From assembly GCA_964059195.1 (NCBI GenBank), contig CAXKWD010000011.1:36398766-36462765 (forward strand): a stretch of DNA of 64,000 bases, given 5' to 3'. The DNA comes from Ectobius pallidus. Taxonomy: Eukaryota > Arthropoda > Insecta > Blattodea > Ectobiidae. Shown one piece after another: positions 24,109-36,410 of this stretch (positions are counted from its first letter, which is position 1; each line of letters opens with the position of its first letter). The notes beneath the pieces were generated by a model. The model saw only the letters and a program-made list of their open reading frames with translations. It was not told where the DNA came from and did no database searches. The translations under genes were made by a program, and so were the position numbers.

Positions 24109-24718
24109 CCCTTAATTCACTATGTGACGAATCTGTAACATATACCATGAGGTGCGATCTGTGGACTCCTTTGTTTAAACTTTGAAATAAAGGCATAAAC
24201 ATTTTCAAAATTGTAATTATTACTCAAATTATATAATAAATGTCTATATAGTTTAAGTCATCTCACAATTTTCAACAAATGTGGCCAAAATATTAGACAT
24301 AGCTACTGCCACTCGTTTAGGTCTATCTTGACGCTAATTGAAACAAAAATTCGAGAGCAGGATGTCGAATCTGTTTCAGCATATGATACACCGAAAAAGT
24401 CTCTTCCTGTCTCATCTATTGCCCAAATAGCAGCCATGTCCTTGTGGTGTGATTGATAACATTGATATGTTCTTGTCAACACATTTTATACTGTAATGAA
24501 ATTAACTTACATATTTTGTGAGGCCTGGTCTAATAAAACCGCAACAGGTGACAACATAAATCCTGAACAGCAAGAATGCAACTGACCTTTAGACATTGTT
24601 GGGTTTGTGATTTTAGGAGGGTATGGGGATCAGAGCAGCTTTTGGCTTGAAACTGCCTTGTAGAGCGAGTTTGAAAATTCTCACACGGTCCATGAGACCA
24701 CATCTTGTGAGTTAAGGG
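24109..24718. mobile_element. piggyBac-like element, non-autonomous
   Basis: The left end CCCTTAATTCACTATGTG follows TTAA (24105-24108); the right end reads in reverse CCCTTAACTCACAAGATG and is followed by TTAG, a one-base decayed TTAA. Inner sequences CATGAGGTGCGATCTGTGG and CCATGAGACCACATCTTGTG are also inverted relatives. A minus-strand run AAIWAIDETGRDFFGVSYAE lies inside but I do not recognise it as a transposase motif. Confidence 0.65.
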
Positions 24719-24724
24719 TTAGAG

Positions 24725-27700
24725 GTGCACCCTCAATTAACAAATGAAAAGTGAAAAAATGAAAACAAAAGAACAGAACAGAAAGGTTTACGATCTTAAA
24801 ATTTTAAAAGAAAATGTAGTTCTATAGTATTCTCAACAGTAATATTGTACACAATAGAGAAAAATTACTGTAAGAAATATCACTAACTTCTACTGTTGTT
24901 TTACATTCTGATAAGATTTTTTCTTCTTTAAAGTAACCTACATACTTCTGCCCCTCAAAGAGTTGAACTTAATTCTTAGTTTGTAAAATTATAGCAGTAA
25001 TTTTCATATTTCTCTAGATCATGATCTGTCAAGAAATGTAAAAAAGATGAACAAATATACAGTTTAATCTAGAAAACATCATATAAGGCACATAGAATAA
25101 ATATGTGCTATTCTATTGTTTCTCAGGACAAATGTTAAACCATTTTCCACAATAGAGGATTATACTAAAATGTACTGATGCCTAATACATAGAAATATTT
25201 GAAAAGCAAGAATTCAACTAATATAACTAAAGCATAAGATAAAAGAACAAGATTGAGCTGCAGATTATTTGTATTTAAAATAGTGGATGTCTGACTTAGC
25301 TCCACCAGAATGATGACAAAAAAAAAAAAGAAAATACTGAACCATCATTGGTCAAGATTTTAGGAAATGTAGCTTCTATCACTTGCTTTTTGCTGACGGT
25401 CTTTAATATAGATGTATTACATGACCATGTATGCAATTAACACTAATGTACATTCAGAGTCTCTGCTTTCATTAAAAACTAATTTAATTTGTCCTTTTTT
25501 ATCTGGTTTCACTAAAACCAACATATTACTAAAAACCATGATTTAAAACAAGCATCAAAGAGTACTAAACAGACCATTACTTTATCACAGCTAATCCCAC
25601 GAGAGGTTGCAAGTTTATCGATAGAATTTATCTAATGAAACTTATAAACTCAAGTTGGATTTATTAAAACTATTCCATGAATAAAAATGTAACGGATGAT
25701 ACAAATAATAATTACTCTCGTGCTTTGTTATATAAAAACAAAACTAACAGCTGCGAGATCATGCCATACTATGAATCAACCATTCATGAATCGATTCGAA
25801 TAACCATGTTATGACGAATGGTGCATACAAGACATAGTTAACCTAATTCAGGTAAGCTAACAGCAGAACAGATTAAAAGGACATGAACTGGCTTGCACTG
25901 AATAAAAAATGTTTTTTTAATCATTGTACAATTATATTATTGCAATTTCCAAACAAGTTATGTTGTATAAAATAATGTGTTTTCATTCTGGTTAATGGCA
26001 GCATGTGACGTATTAATCATCGCACGTTGATGCCTTACATGTCCAGTAACAAGCTGACTTTATTAGATAAAATTGCATCCTTGTGATCCGAGGAAGGATA
26101 TTATAAGATAAACGATCGTGATTGGTCTATATCTGTGTGTTACATTACAAAGAGACTAATAACCAGTTTGAGTAAAGTTAAGCGCACAAAGTATGGATGC
26201 ATCTTCCCCTTCCCCAAGTAACAATTCTGGGGTGAAGCTTATAAACAATTAAATTCAGTATCATTTAACAGAAATTTCTAAGACATCTGATTAAATGTGC
26301 TGAAATCAAACATGAGGAAAATGTTTCTTTTTTTACATGAAACCATTTTAACATAAAAGGGGGAAAATATTTTTTAAAATACAAAATTGAAATGGATGAA
26401 AAGGAATTTTAACATTTTTTTCTTTGTGGACCTGACTGCACACCATTGTCTAGCACAACAAATTATGCATCAGTATAACTAGTGTTTTCTGCTATTATTT
26501 TATCTTTCTTTAAATATGATAATATCTCAGATATCTAGATTAATATCCTAGACCTAAACTGATCTGAGTTAAAACTGGTGTAAGTGAGTTGTTTTCTATC
26601 CATCATTTAAATAATTGATAACTGTTTATTGTTAATCACTTATTGTTCAGAGAATTACAACAATTAAAGTCAATGACTTGGCTTTCTAAATATATTCTCC
26701 ATTTGTGGATAATCAAAGATGGTGGAAAATGGTTTATTTACATAATTTACCACTTATAAAAATAGTGTTTTTGTTAAATAATGGTGTGTACAATTTTAAG
26801 GGCACAGATTATTCTTTTCTTCTACTTGGAAAAAATAATAATTATAGGCCTACTCTCAATACTAGGTTTAAAATTTGTCAAAAGGGTGAAGAAATCTTAT
26901 GTGTCAAGGAAAGAGAAGCATTTTATCTACAGGCATTTTTACGAATAACTTGAGCAAAGAATTTAAGACAATAACTAAATCTATTTCTTAACAAAGTATT
27001 CAATAATATTTTATCTCTGCGCAAGTGGAACAACAGAGTATAGCACAAAGATATTTTAGAAATATCTGATTTACTGATATTGAAATATTTTAAGTAAATA
27101 GCTGAACCTCTTTCTAAATTACGTGTACATGCCTAGATCACATCTTTTGCTCTAGATATCACTTGCATTTTTAATAGGGGATACAAAAATATGATATCGA
27201 CAAGCAACGTTTTGTATCAAATACAAAACACTGCGTCATCATCTAACTTATCCCTATGGAAATTTAAATGCATAATATGGTTATGATGGGACATAATATG
27301 GTAAATTATTGCAAAACTCTATTAACTTAGAGTTAACATCACTGCACCTTGGTTACAAGTGGAATGTAATACAAACACACTTACTTGAGTTGCATTGTTG
27401 CATCACAGTAAGTTATAAATTCTTACACATTTATACACATACAATAATAACTACTGGTATATAAATAATAAATATCACCACAATGCTAAATGAAGTGCTA
27501 TGATTATTGTGTCAAAATGTGAAAAACACGGATTCACAACATTTGTACCAAAGATCACAGACTTCTAACAACAGCAATACTGGAAGTTAGCTATAGCTAT
27601 ACATACAATTCTGTTTGACATAGATTAATACAATACCAGTACCAGGAAATGACATTTAGGATTGAAATCTCCATGCCCTACACAATCACTACATTTACAC

Positions 27701-28630
27701 TCATCAAATTTTACACCACATTATTTACCGGTACTTCATGGACCCAAATGATTATGAAGTAAAATCACAGCAATATTAAAGTACCTGCATTTATGAATGC
27801 AAACATTCTAAAATGAGGTCTGAATTACGAAATATGCCCTTGAAACCAATCAATGAAAGAAGATTCTTTCTCACTTAAGAATCCACTTGAGAAAAGTAAA
27901 GATAATGGAATGTCTCATTTGATTCAAGTGATTCGCAGACACATGGACAACAATGATATTAATTCAGGATAAAACCAATGACAGTAACTATATTGTTACA
28001 GATTATATTTAAGACACTTTATTTCTGGTTTGTATTATTTTATTTATATCCACTGACTGCAGAACTTCATGTTTTTTTTTTATTACTTTTGATTATTTAA
28101 AGATAATTTTGGATTGTTATGTTTTGGATAATCGAAATAAAATATCTATTTATTGCTTCCTAGTATGGTAGCTCAAGGTAAACTAACAGAACAGTTACAT
28201 TGATCAGAAGACAGTTTTATCTACTAATGAAGGGCTTATTTTGCAATTATTGCTCGCTTCAGCCTAATTAATGTAATGTAAGAAATCAGATTAAAAAAAA
28301 TTGAAATAACTGGGAATCTCTTTCTCAAAAAAAAAAAAAAAAAAAAAAAAATTATAATTCTATACTTTTTTCGGCACATTTATAAATCTATTGGCCAAAC
28401 TGATTATCTCTGAGGAAGACAAAAACTTATTATTTTAAAATGTGCTATTCAACATACCATGGAATTAACATTTAAAATCTCATAAGTTTCCAAACAACTT
28501 CACCCACAAAAGTTCTGAAGCAAAGAATTTAAGAAACAGTTACAGCATAAACATTTGGGCCACTTCATTACTGCTTTTCATTACTGGATAAATATTACAC
28601 AATATACACTGTACACACAGAGAAGACAGC
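24725..28630. other. Long gene-free interval
   Basis: AT-rich. The only item recognised is the second, inverted copy of a 105-bp dispersed repeat at about 25755-25858 and a poly-A run at 28328-28350. No exon could be supported. Confidence 0.4.
25755..25858 (-). repeat. Dispersed repeat of about 105 bp, copy 2
   Basis: Inverted relative of 6473-6580: CATACTATGAATCAACCATT, ATGAATCGATTCGA and GACATAGTTAACCTAATTCA are shared. Confidence 0.65.
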
Positions 28631-28639
28631 TATCTTTCT

Positions 28640-29520
28640 CTCTTCGTCACAATTTTGGCACAATGGCTATAGGTGTGCCTTTAAACAAAATGAAATATGA
28701 ACTAACTGAATTTAAGAAAACTGAATTTTAATTACTTTTGATCTAAAGAAAATTTTTTTAATAGAGTGGTTTGCTGCTATAGAAAATTTTGACATCTTTG
28801 CAATACTTTTACCGATTGTATGTATTCAGAAATTAAACCTTTAATTGAGAGAACATTTTAAAACTTTCCTCTTTTCTTTCTCTCATCACAACTTGGCATA
28901 AAGGTTATAGGTGTGCCCTCAAACAAGACGAAAATGAACTAATTGAACTTATCAGAATAAATTGTTTATCATTTCGATGAAGAGTAATTTCTTAATATAG
29001 TCCTGCTATAATACATAGCAGGGTGCAATGTAGGCTGCTATGGAAGACAATGTAATTCATGCAAAAATACTTTTAACAACATGATAGAAATAGATTAACA
29101 AATTTGAAGAAATTTTATAAACTTGACTATTTTTCTATACTTCACAATTTTGGCACAATGGCTGTAGGCATGCTAAACAAAATGGAACGTGAACTAATGG
29201 AACTAAATAAAGAAATTTTAAGTTATTTCTGATCTACAATTTCTTAGTATAGTATTGGTTTATACAGAAGATTCTGATATTAAAGAAAGACTACTTTTAA
29301 CCTCCTTATTTCACTATATACTTAACTCTCTAATTTAATGAAATTTCAAAGCAATCTTCATACTGAAGCGATACTGATGATGTAAGCTACCGGTACAATA
29401 GAATTGGCTAAGTTCTTTCTAACAAAATATAACTAATAGAATTTACAAGAAGCATTTAAAATTATTTTCTATTTATTATTTTTCTCAGTATAGCGTTGGT
29501 TGATACCAGAGACATAATTT
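28640..29520 (-). repeat. Degenerate tandem array, unit about 240 bp
   Basis: Three clear starts (CACAATTTTGGCACAATGG or variant at 28649, 28887, 29145) and a fourth, weaker unit at about 29360. Each has the order: GGCACAATGGCTATAGG, GTGCC-TTAAACAAAATG, GAACTAA-TGAA, AATTTCTTA-TATAGT. A fifth relative lies alone at about 32945-33110, on the other side of a coding exon. Divergence between units is high, so the array is old. Confidence 0.75.
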
Positions 29521-29524
29521 TTTG

Positions 29525-30640
29525 TTTTAACTTATTTAATGCATTTAATTATAGATTTAAAATACTGGTACCTGTTTCGTGTATAAGATTTTTAATAAAT
29601 GAATATTAAAAAATTACAAAATTACAAAATTAAAAAAAGAACTCACAGTAATAATATCAGTAAACACCAAATGAATTTGACACAAAACAATCTGACTACA
29701 GCAGAACATCAGTTATCCAAAATATATATTCCATCATCATTTTAATTTACTATTTTATTAATTTTTTACTGGATGATCATATAATATTTACATCATTACA
29801 GAAAAACAACTATCTTATCACAGACCAAACAGTTGAGAGTCAATACAAGCAGAAGTTATGATAAGTAGGCGTACATACAGTACATATTTACTGCACTTAA
29901 TCCAACAAATCTTGGAGTTCAGCATAGTACTTATGGTATTTTAAAGGTTTTAACAAGATTCTGAGCTGCATTCAAGAAAGAGCTGGAACGGGCTGGGGAA
30001 AGATGTGAAATAGAGGATTGCTCCACAGTGAATGATGGTGCAGATAGTAGCAACTTATTTTGATAGATAAGTTTTAAATTCCTCTACGATATTCAGCTCT
30101 GATCTCTGGCAAAGGCTCTTGTTGAAACTTGAGTCTCCTTATGCTGGTGCTGTGAAGTTATATACTGTATGCATTTGATGAGTGAATGTTTTTGAAATGG
30201 TTAAGGTCTTCTAGTGTATATGAAACCCTCAGCAAACTGACCATTCATTATTGGTGTGGATTGCAAACTGAAGTAATGGTCTGTTTTCTGAGGAAGTGAG
30301 CTTGGTATAGGAAAGAAAGTAGGTTCAGAAATGGTGTGGAAAAAATAAGTTATTATTTCTGTTAAGCTAGGATACTGTATTGTTATTCATTTCTATTACT
30401 GTTCTTTTTCCCAAAGTTTTAATGTGTTATTTTGTACATATTTAAAACCCAAACAAATTGAAAATCTGAATCACCCTCAGTCCCAATTAGTTCAGATAAC
30501 TGACGTTCCACTGTAATTACTTAAAAAAACTAACCATGCAGTGTTCTATAATAAATAATTGTTGTTGCTGATAAATGGTAATGAGAAATACAGCACATAA
30601 TTCATATTCAGTATTTTGCCTTAATCACGAGACTTCCATT
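29525..30640. other. Unassigned interval
   Basis: AT-rich; no exon, RNA gene or repeat boundary recognised. Confidence 0.4.
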
Positions 30641-30642
30641 AA

Positions 30643-31557
30643 CCCTGATGACCAGGCCTCGGTCTAGGTTCACAGAGTTACAAGACTAAAGTTTAAAATG
30701 CATGGAGTATAAATGACGTCATGACTCTTGGGATGAGAGAGCATAGTATGTTTTATAACAAAGTTCATTACTTTTACTTGGGTCCATATATACTATACTT
30801 ACGATCCTGTAAGTAAAGAATTCAGTGTATACTATTTCTTTTATTTAATTCATTATTTGATGATTCATATTAGAGTTAATTCTGCTATTTTGGAATTCAC
30901 AGTACTGAGTAACTTGTCGAAAATTTAGGGCACAAAGTGTTCTCTTCAGAAGGAATTAGAGAGATTTGGAAGGAAATATTTGGATGTTAAAGTAAAAACA
31001 CTGAATTTGAAAAATGCATGCAAAAGGTATATGGACTGGTAGAACTCGATTGTTTGAAAAGTATTGATAGTTCAAACCAACATAATTTTCAACAAGGTCA
31101 AAAATAAATGTTGTAAAGAGTTGCTTGAAAAATAAATGGGTAAAATAGTTTCTCGTGAGTTGGCCCTAAGAAAAAAAAAAACTCATTAAGACATTATTAT
31201 GATGATACTCTGAATCAGATTAGAAAAGTGGTGCAAGACTAGAAAATATGGATTCTATATATATTTCCTTTTCTTCTGAGAAACCAAAAGTTATTTCAGA
31301 TTATTAAAACGTACAGATAACATAAATTGAATCACACAATGCTAGAAAAATCATTACTAAACTAGAAATGTAATGCGTATAGTTATGGTTTTAAATGTGA
31401 ACAACTATTTTGTGCCCTACTATGACAATGTTTACATGTTGAGGCAACGAGTAACACCACGCTCCATCTTCAATTAGCTTCAACCTATGCAAAGCAATGA
31501 TCTGGCCATTCTTAACTTTCTTGACTTGGGTATCCTAGACCGAGCCCAGCTGATGAT
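30643..31557. mobile_element. Possible terminal-inverted-repeat element of about 0.9 kb
   Basis: Left TGATGACCAGGCCTCGGTCT and right, read in reverse, TCATCAGCTGGGCTCGGTCT followed by AGG in both, form an inverted pair of about 25 bp with three or four changes. The left end follows TTAACC, suggestive of a piggyBac-type site, but the right flank does not show TTAA. No coding remnant. Confidence 0.4.
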
Positions 31558-31652
31558 ATTTCTTTCTGTTAGACACAATAAATGAGGTACCACTAAATTT
31601 ATATTTGAAAAAGACTTATGTGAAGAAGTTCAGACATAGTTGTAAGGCATTA

Positions 31653-32331
31653 GGCTGCCTTCACATGAGGCCACCATGGTCGTGCCACCAGTCCTCTCAG
31701 TGACGCTTCTCTTAGTGGTGTGATTGTTTTGTTTAGTCATCAGTCATGCCGCCCACATTCCATACTCAGTTGAAAATGGAGGTGGAAGAAGCAGCACTAG
31801 AAATTTATCTGTACATGCGATTATGTAAAAACCAAAAGTGAAAAACGAGAAAATTATGTATTCGCTCATTTTTACCAAGAGACACCAACAAAGGTATACT
31901 TGTACTCCTCAATTTTTCACCCAGAGAAGTTCTTAAAAAAATGTCCATTCCTCCCAGTTCTTCCTTTCTATATCCCTATTGGAATATTCACCTGTATTCA
32001 CATCCCATAATGCAGGTCTTGATTGAATTTCATGAAAAAATTTCTCTTTATCAGAATTACAATTCTCTACTTCTATATTCATTTTTGTCTTCAACAATTC
32101 ACCATACATGTCTGACTGCACCGGCTAGCACGCCTCATGTGAAGATCTCCATTTAACAAAATACAAACAACTGTGGGTGCTACCAGCTTGGCTGCTTCAA
32201 AAATCGCCTCACTTGCCACCGGGAATCCTAGCCATGCCTCCAAGGAAGTAGCCACCACTATAAGTGTATGGTCATATTTAAAATAATGTTGTGGTACTGG
32301 TGGTACTGCCATGGTGACCTCGTGTGAAGGC
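31653..32331. mobile_element. PIF/Harbinger-like element with MADF remnant
   Basis: Inverted ends of about 38 bp: left GCCTTCACATGAGGCCACCA, right in reverse GCCTTCACACGAGGTCACCA, both continuing to TACCACCAG-like sequence. TTA flanks both sides (31650-31652, 32332-32334), the Harbinger target duplication. Inside, on the minus strand, is a MADF/Myb-SANT-like fragment, the usual second gene of this superfamily. The left end has four extra bases. Confidence 0.7.
31933..32121 (-). pseudogene. MADF (Myb/SANT-like) domain fragment
   Basis: The run FFHEIQSRPALWDVNTGEYS followed by NRDIERKNWEEW matches the start of a MADF domain (F-E-RPALWD-...-Y-...-K--W-E). Only the first half of the domain is present. 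Harbinger elements and arthropod genomes both use it for DNA binding; its place between Harbinger-type ends favours a transposon origin. Confidence 0.7.
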
Positions 32332-32561
32332 TTAGAGTGCTGTTAAGTCTTTCTTGGCATCAAAATTGAACAAACTACAATGTACCTACCTATAGCCTTC
32401 AAGACCCAGATGTCATCCTTCGAACATACCTGCATGTATTATATGGACTAGCATAATCGTTACATTCCAACAGAAAGCACAAAAGGCAAAATAGACACAT
32501 TCCATATCCTGACACAATATCATGAATACGAGCTTGTTGGGAGCATGGAGATCTAGCTGGT

Positions 32562-32765
32562 CTACTCTGGCAACTGCTGGCCTTCACTTCGCTGCTGACG
32601 GGCCTGAATCTTACGTCGCAGAGTGAGTAAAGTTGCAGGACTAGCACCCGTTCCTGGTCTAACGTGCTTCCCTGTCAGTGGTCGTGCTTGCCGACGCCTC
32701 AAATCACATGCGTCTTCCACAGGATTTTGAGGTTTAGCTGTAGTGCTGGATGGCACCACATCAAC
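32562..32765 (-). CDS. Terminal exon of an unidentified gene
   Basis: Sixty-seven codons and a TAG stop on the minus strand, after a good acceptor (aaattattttatag|GTT) at 32766-32767. The peptide includes DLRRRQARPLTGKHVRPGTG and LLTLRRKIQARQQ; it is basic, rich in Arg, Gln and Pro, and ends with a Gln/Glu tail. GC content is clearly higher than the flanks, codons are well formed, and the segment looks conserved rather than random, but I do not recognise the protein. Frame before the exon is assumed phase 0. Upstream exons should lie at higher coordinates; none was found within this window. The 3' UTR would run left into the Harbinger-like copy. Confidence 0.7.
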   Translation of the reverse strand, partial: VDVVPSSTTAKPQNPVEDACDLRRRQARPLTGKHVRPGTGASPATLLTLRRKIQARQQRSEGQQLPE

Positions 32766-32767
32766 CT

Positions 32768-34250
32768 ATAAAATAATTTGTATTTAGTAACATGTAATAT
32801 AACCTGATAGAAAACAAAGAGAAAGTTAACCCTTTTGTAGCTGTACTGTTAAACATGACATTGGTGGCATGAAATTAATTCTCTAACTTTATGTTTATTC
32901 TCTAACTTCTTAAACTATTATTTTTAAAGCTTTCACCCACTCTTTCTTGCATCTTAAAAATTCTGACACAATGGCTTCAGGCCTGCCTTCAAAGAAAAAC
33001 TGAATGTTCAAGAATCAATTTTGAATAATTTATTATTTATAGCAATATCTTAATATTGTATCTAATTGCAACACAAGACTCTGGAGTACATATAAAACTA
33101 CTTTTAACGTGTAATTTCTTTATTTTTGCCAATTTATAAACATTTTATTATCCTGAATAGTTTACTCTATTATAGAACAAGACTATTTATATGTGATATG
33201 TACTATGAAAAATGTAGCTGTACACATTAAATTTAAAAACGGAACAAATTATTCTGTATCTGTAGCAGATGATGTCAGTCCCGCTTATTTAAAAACAAGA
33301 ATAACTTTATAATAACTTTGTTACATTGAATTATATTAAGATTGAACAGTAATTACAACAGAGATGAATTCTATTATTTTGTATTGATGAAAAAGTAAGT
33401 AATAGGATTGAGTGGAGTGACCGAGACCATAATGTCGTGGTATCACATTTATCAGGTCCGAATTGTCTTGGAACATTGTCTTAGAAGGAGACCTAGCGTC
33501 GTGCCGGCCACATACCAGGGAGTTCCTCTATGTCCTGTCTAAAATGTAAGATCCATTGGATTTATTCCTTCCCTAAAGACATTAGCTTCTTATACCCATG
33601 AAAAGGGAGATAACATAGTTAACGAAAAAATACTAAACTTAATATTTTTGCTAATTACTTTGATTATTGAATATGAAACACCAATTGATATGTTATCATG
33701 AAAACATAATGGTTTAATTCATACATTAATAAAGGGCGTATATAGGCCTAGGTAGACTAGGCCGCTGCCTAGGGTGGTAGATTTGAAGGGGGCAGCGTTC
33801 TAAGTTGTCAAAGTTGTCAATTAATTATTTGTGTTTAGTTATCTTTCTTTCATAAATAATATTACAGGAGTAAATTATTATGAAATTATATTATATGGTC
33901 GTATGCCATGACACCATTAAAATAATAAAATAATTTTTTCACACATGCAGTAACATCCTTCTGGCTTCTGCATTTTGTCCTTCTATGACAGAGCGGTGGA
34001 TCAATTAATTTTCAAAAAGAAGCATCAGAATTTAAAGCTGTAGTTGGAAGGTCACAAGGTAAATGCAGTTTGCAAATTTTATTTCACGTATAATATTAAT
34101 ATACGACGGTAGGAAAAACAATTTGTTTGTTTAGCAAATCGCCATAACGGAAATAAAATTTACAAAATCGTTGTACGAAAGAAAATGCTCAGTTAGCTTA
34201 ACTAGATTGACTTTACAAGGATACTGTCATAAGGGTAAAATAAAGAGCAG
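32768..34250. other. Probable intron upstream of the minus-strand exon
   Basis: No exon recognised. It holds one unit of the 28640-29520 repeat family at about 32945-33110 and a GC-richer segment at about 33400-33545 of unknown nature. At about 33727 the start GGGCGTATATAGGCCTAGGT resembles an hAT-type end, without a partner. Confidence 0.4.
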
Positions 34251-34325
34251 TCCATTATAGCGGTGTACTTGATGACATACCTACAGTGAAAGAACATAAT
34301 ACTAAAAATTTCTTAGTATGTACAC

Positions 34326-34327
<2 letters not shown>

Positions 34328-34401
<74 letters not shown>

Positions 34402-34417
34402 TAATAACAATAATAAC

Positions 34418-34503
<86 letters not shown>
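34328..34503. repeat. (AAT)n microsatellite
   Basis: About 175 bp of AAT with AAC interruptions. Polyasparagine, polytyrosine and polyleucine translations of it are artefacts. Confidence 0.95.
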
Positions 34504-34595
34504 CAATACATATAAGGAAGGAAAAGGTAATAGGCCTAGGCTAACAAAAGGGGTTGGCAATGTTGCCTCTGAGGTAATTTACAGATTGTCCTGTT

Positions 34596-35009
34596 TTTTT
34601 TTTTTTTTTTTTTTTTTTTTGTAGTTTAAATACTTCTACAGGCTTAGAGCCGTTTCCCCACACAGCAACCCCATAAGACAACAATAAATAAATCTGAGCA
34701 TAGTGAACATTATTTTAAGATCACAACAGTCCTTACTCTCCCACTTAATCTACGCAGCACATGTAAACCTTTTGATAATTTTTACGTACTAAAATGAAAA
34801 TTGATATCACAAATCTTACTCTGATTTAATGGCAAGTTAATGGCCGAACACCAGCTATTGCATTGTTTAACGCTGATTCTGTACTGCTTTTTTATTGTTA
34901 ATCCAAGGTTATGTGCAAATAAGAACCCAGCTCTATTAGCTCTATCAATGTTTGAAGGAAAGTCATTAATATAAACATTAAACAACACAGGGCCTAATAT
35001 AGAGTCCAT
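34596..35009 (-). mobile_element. LINE fragment with RT and C-terminal pieces and A-tail
   Basis: Minus strand: SILGPVLFNVYINDFPSNID (RT motif before the catalytic box), then a decayed stretch in which the expected FADD is lost, then at about 34700-34630 LLLSYGVAVWGNGSKPVEVF, the post-RT region of Jockey/CR1-type LINEs. A run of 25 T at 34596-34620 is the A-tail on this strand. Internal deletions have joined distant parts. Confidence 0.75.
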
Positions 35010-35182
35010 ATCTCGTTAAAAAGGTATGTCAAAACTTCACAAATATAGGGTTATTCAAAAGTAAAGAGCAGATTTCACAAATTTATTTATCACGAACCAC
35101 ACAAGATAGAAACACAATTCCAACACCATTGGACTCAGGACGTTTCAAAGTTTAAGCATTCAATATGAACACCATGAGTGGC

Positions 35183-35947
35183 CAGTGGCGTTCCTAGGGC
35201 GGGGCGGTGGGGGCGGTCCGCCCCGGGCCCCACTTACTATGGGGGCCCACACTGATGCCCCACCCTAATATAAAAATTAATGTTCCATCTCTTTGAAGAA
35301 AATAGAGCAAGTCTTAATTGATAAGTTAACTTAACAAAACACTTAATGTGTATGATCAAGAATCAAATCCAAACTTACGTTTAGCACTAAAGTTGTTTTT
35401 AACTATTTGCATTTCAGTTGCAATTTGTGAAAGAAGTTTTTCAAAACTGAAATTAATCAGAAACTATTTGCGCTCAACAATGAGTCAAATCAGACTAAAT
35501 GGACTAGCAATTTATGCATCGAGAACAATTTAGCTATGAAAATAAACTTTCGTGAGACGATTAGACAATTCTCTGATGTAAAAACTATAAAATGACCATT
35601 TTAGACGTGACTATTACATATTCTGAATTAATATAATCCAGATTTTGCTAATTTGTTATCTGACTCTCCGACTAAAATTAAAACTGTTGTTTGCTCCCAT
35701 AAAATTTCATTAACTTTCTTATTTTGTCATATTTAAACATAACCTTTTTCCCATCTCACTACATTAATTTAATTCTATTATTTTTTCGTATAGATTAGCC
35801 CATGGAGACGATCTGAAAGACAAAAAGGCTAACCATAGAAAATGAAGTTTCAAAATAGTCGTGTTGGTAGCTTTTGCTGGAGGGGGGGGGGGGAGAGGGA
35901 GCCTCAAAAATAAATCCTCTCCGGGCCCCACTCTAGTTACGCCACTG
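35183..35947 (+). mobile_element. hAT element, internally deleted, 8-bp target duplication
   Basis: Ends CAGTGGCGTTCCTAGGGC and, reversed, CAGTGGCGTAACTAGAGTGG; perfect target duplication tgagtggc at 35175-35182 and 35948-35955. Removing the element and one duplication restores the mariner reading frame across the site. Retains only the hAT transposase C-terminus. Confidence 0.92.
35348..35580 (+). pseudogene. hAT transposase C-terminal dimerisation domain
   Basis: The sequence AICERSFSKLKLIRNYLRST followed by MSQIRLNGLAI is the hAT C-terminal (ZMYM/ZBED-like) signature. After one stop it continues in frame with INFRETIRQFSDVK, the usual end of this subgroup. The catalytic part and BED finger are gone. 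Confidence 0.88.
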
Positions 35948-36239
35948 TGAGTGGCATGACCAATGCCAAAACGGTAGGTCAGTTCTCGCCACACACGAAT
36001 CAGCTGGTCCCTCGTTATTGGGTTCACTGCCTCAACAATTCGCTGTCGCAGTTCCTGAAGAGAAGCAAGCAGTGGTGGGACAAACGCGCCATCTTTCACG
36101 TACCCCCACATATAGAAATCACAGGGGGTAAGGTCCGGTGACCTAGGCGGCCACGGAAAAAGAACATGGCCGTATTGTCCACCTCTACCAATCTAGCGTC
36201 CTGGAAGGGTGTTGTTCAGGTACCGTCGGACCTCAGTAT

Positions 36240-36410
36240 TTATTTATTTAATTTTAACCAGTGCTGAGCTATAGCAATGATTTTTATTTCATAACGAGAG
36301 GTAATAAGAGCAAGATCATCAATTTTGTTAGTTAATCCGTGTATATCTTGAAACATGGAAAGCGTCATTTTGATATAAGATCCATTTACCTCCATAGTTT
36401 GTTTCCCACG
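36240..36410 (-). pseudogene. LINE endonuclease N-terminal fragment
   Basis: Minus strand reads FQDIHGLTNKIDDLALITSR and later IIAIAQHWLK, matching the Q-N-I-G-L--K-D-L ... E-H-WL opening of APE-type LINE endonucleases. The catalytic Glu is replaced by Gln in AQHWL. Only about 55 codons remain. Confidence 0.65.

Larger units (their letters stand above)
35047..36237 (-). mobile_element. mariner-like element split by an hAT insertion
   Basis: The outer sequence, minus strand, encodes WPPRSPDLTPCDFYMWGYVK, the second-aspartate/third-residue region of a mariner-superfamily transposase, continuing with VFVPPLLASLQELRQRI-like helices and FGIGHATHG before the hAT at 35183-35947 breaks the frame; IECL follows on the other side. 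The left end GGGTTATTCAAAAGTAA follows TA. The right part of the element is missing past about 36237. Confidence 0.8.

Noticed and set aside
26705..26953. 82-codon plus-strand frame
   Set aside because: Composition matches the surrounding AT-rich sequence; no motif, no splice sites, no relation to neighbours.
34286..34624. Long open frames coding for Asn, Leu or Tyr homopolymers
   Set aside because: They are translations of an AAT microsatellite, open in all frames because the repeat lacks stops; no flanking domain or splice context.
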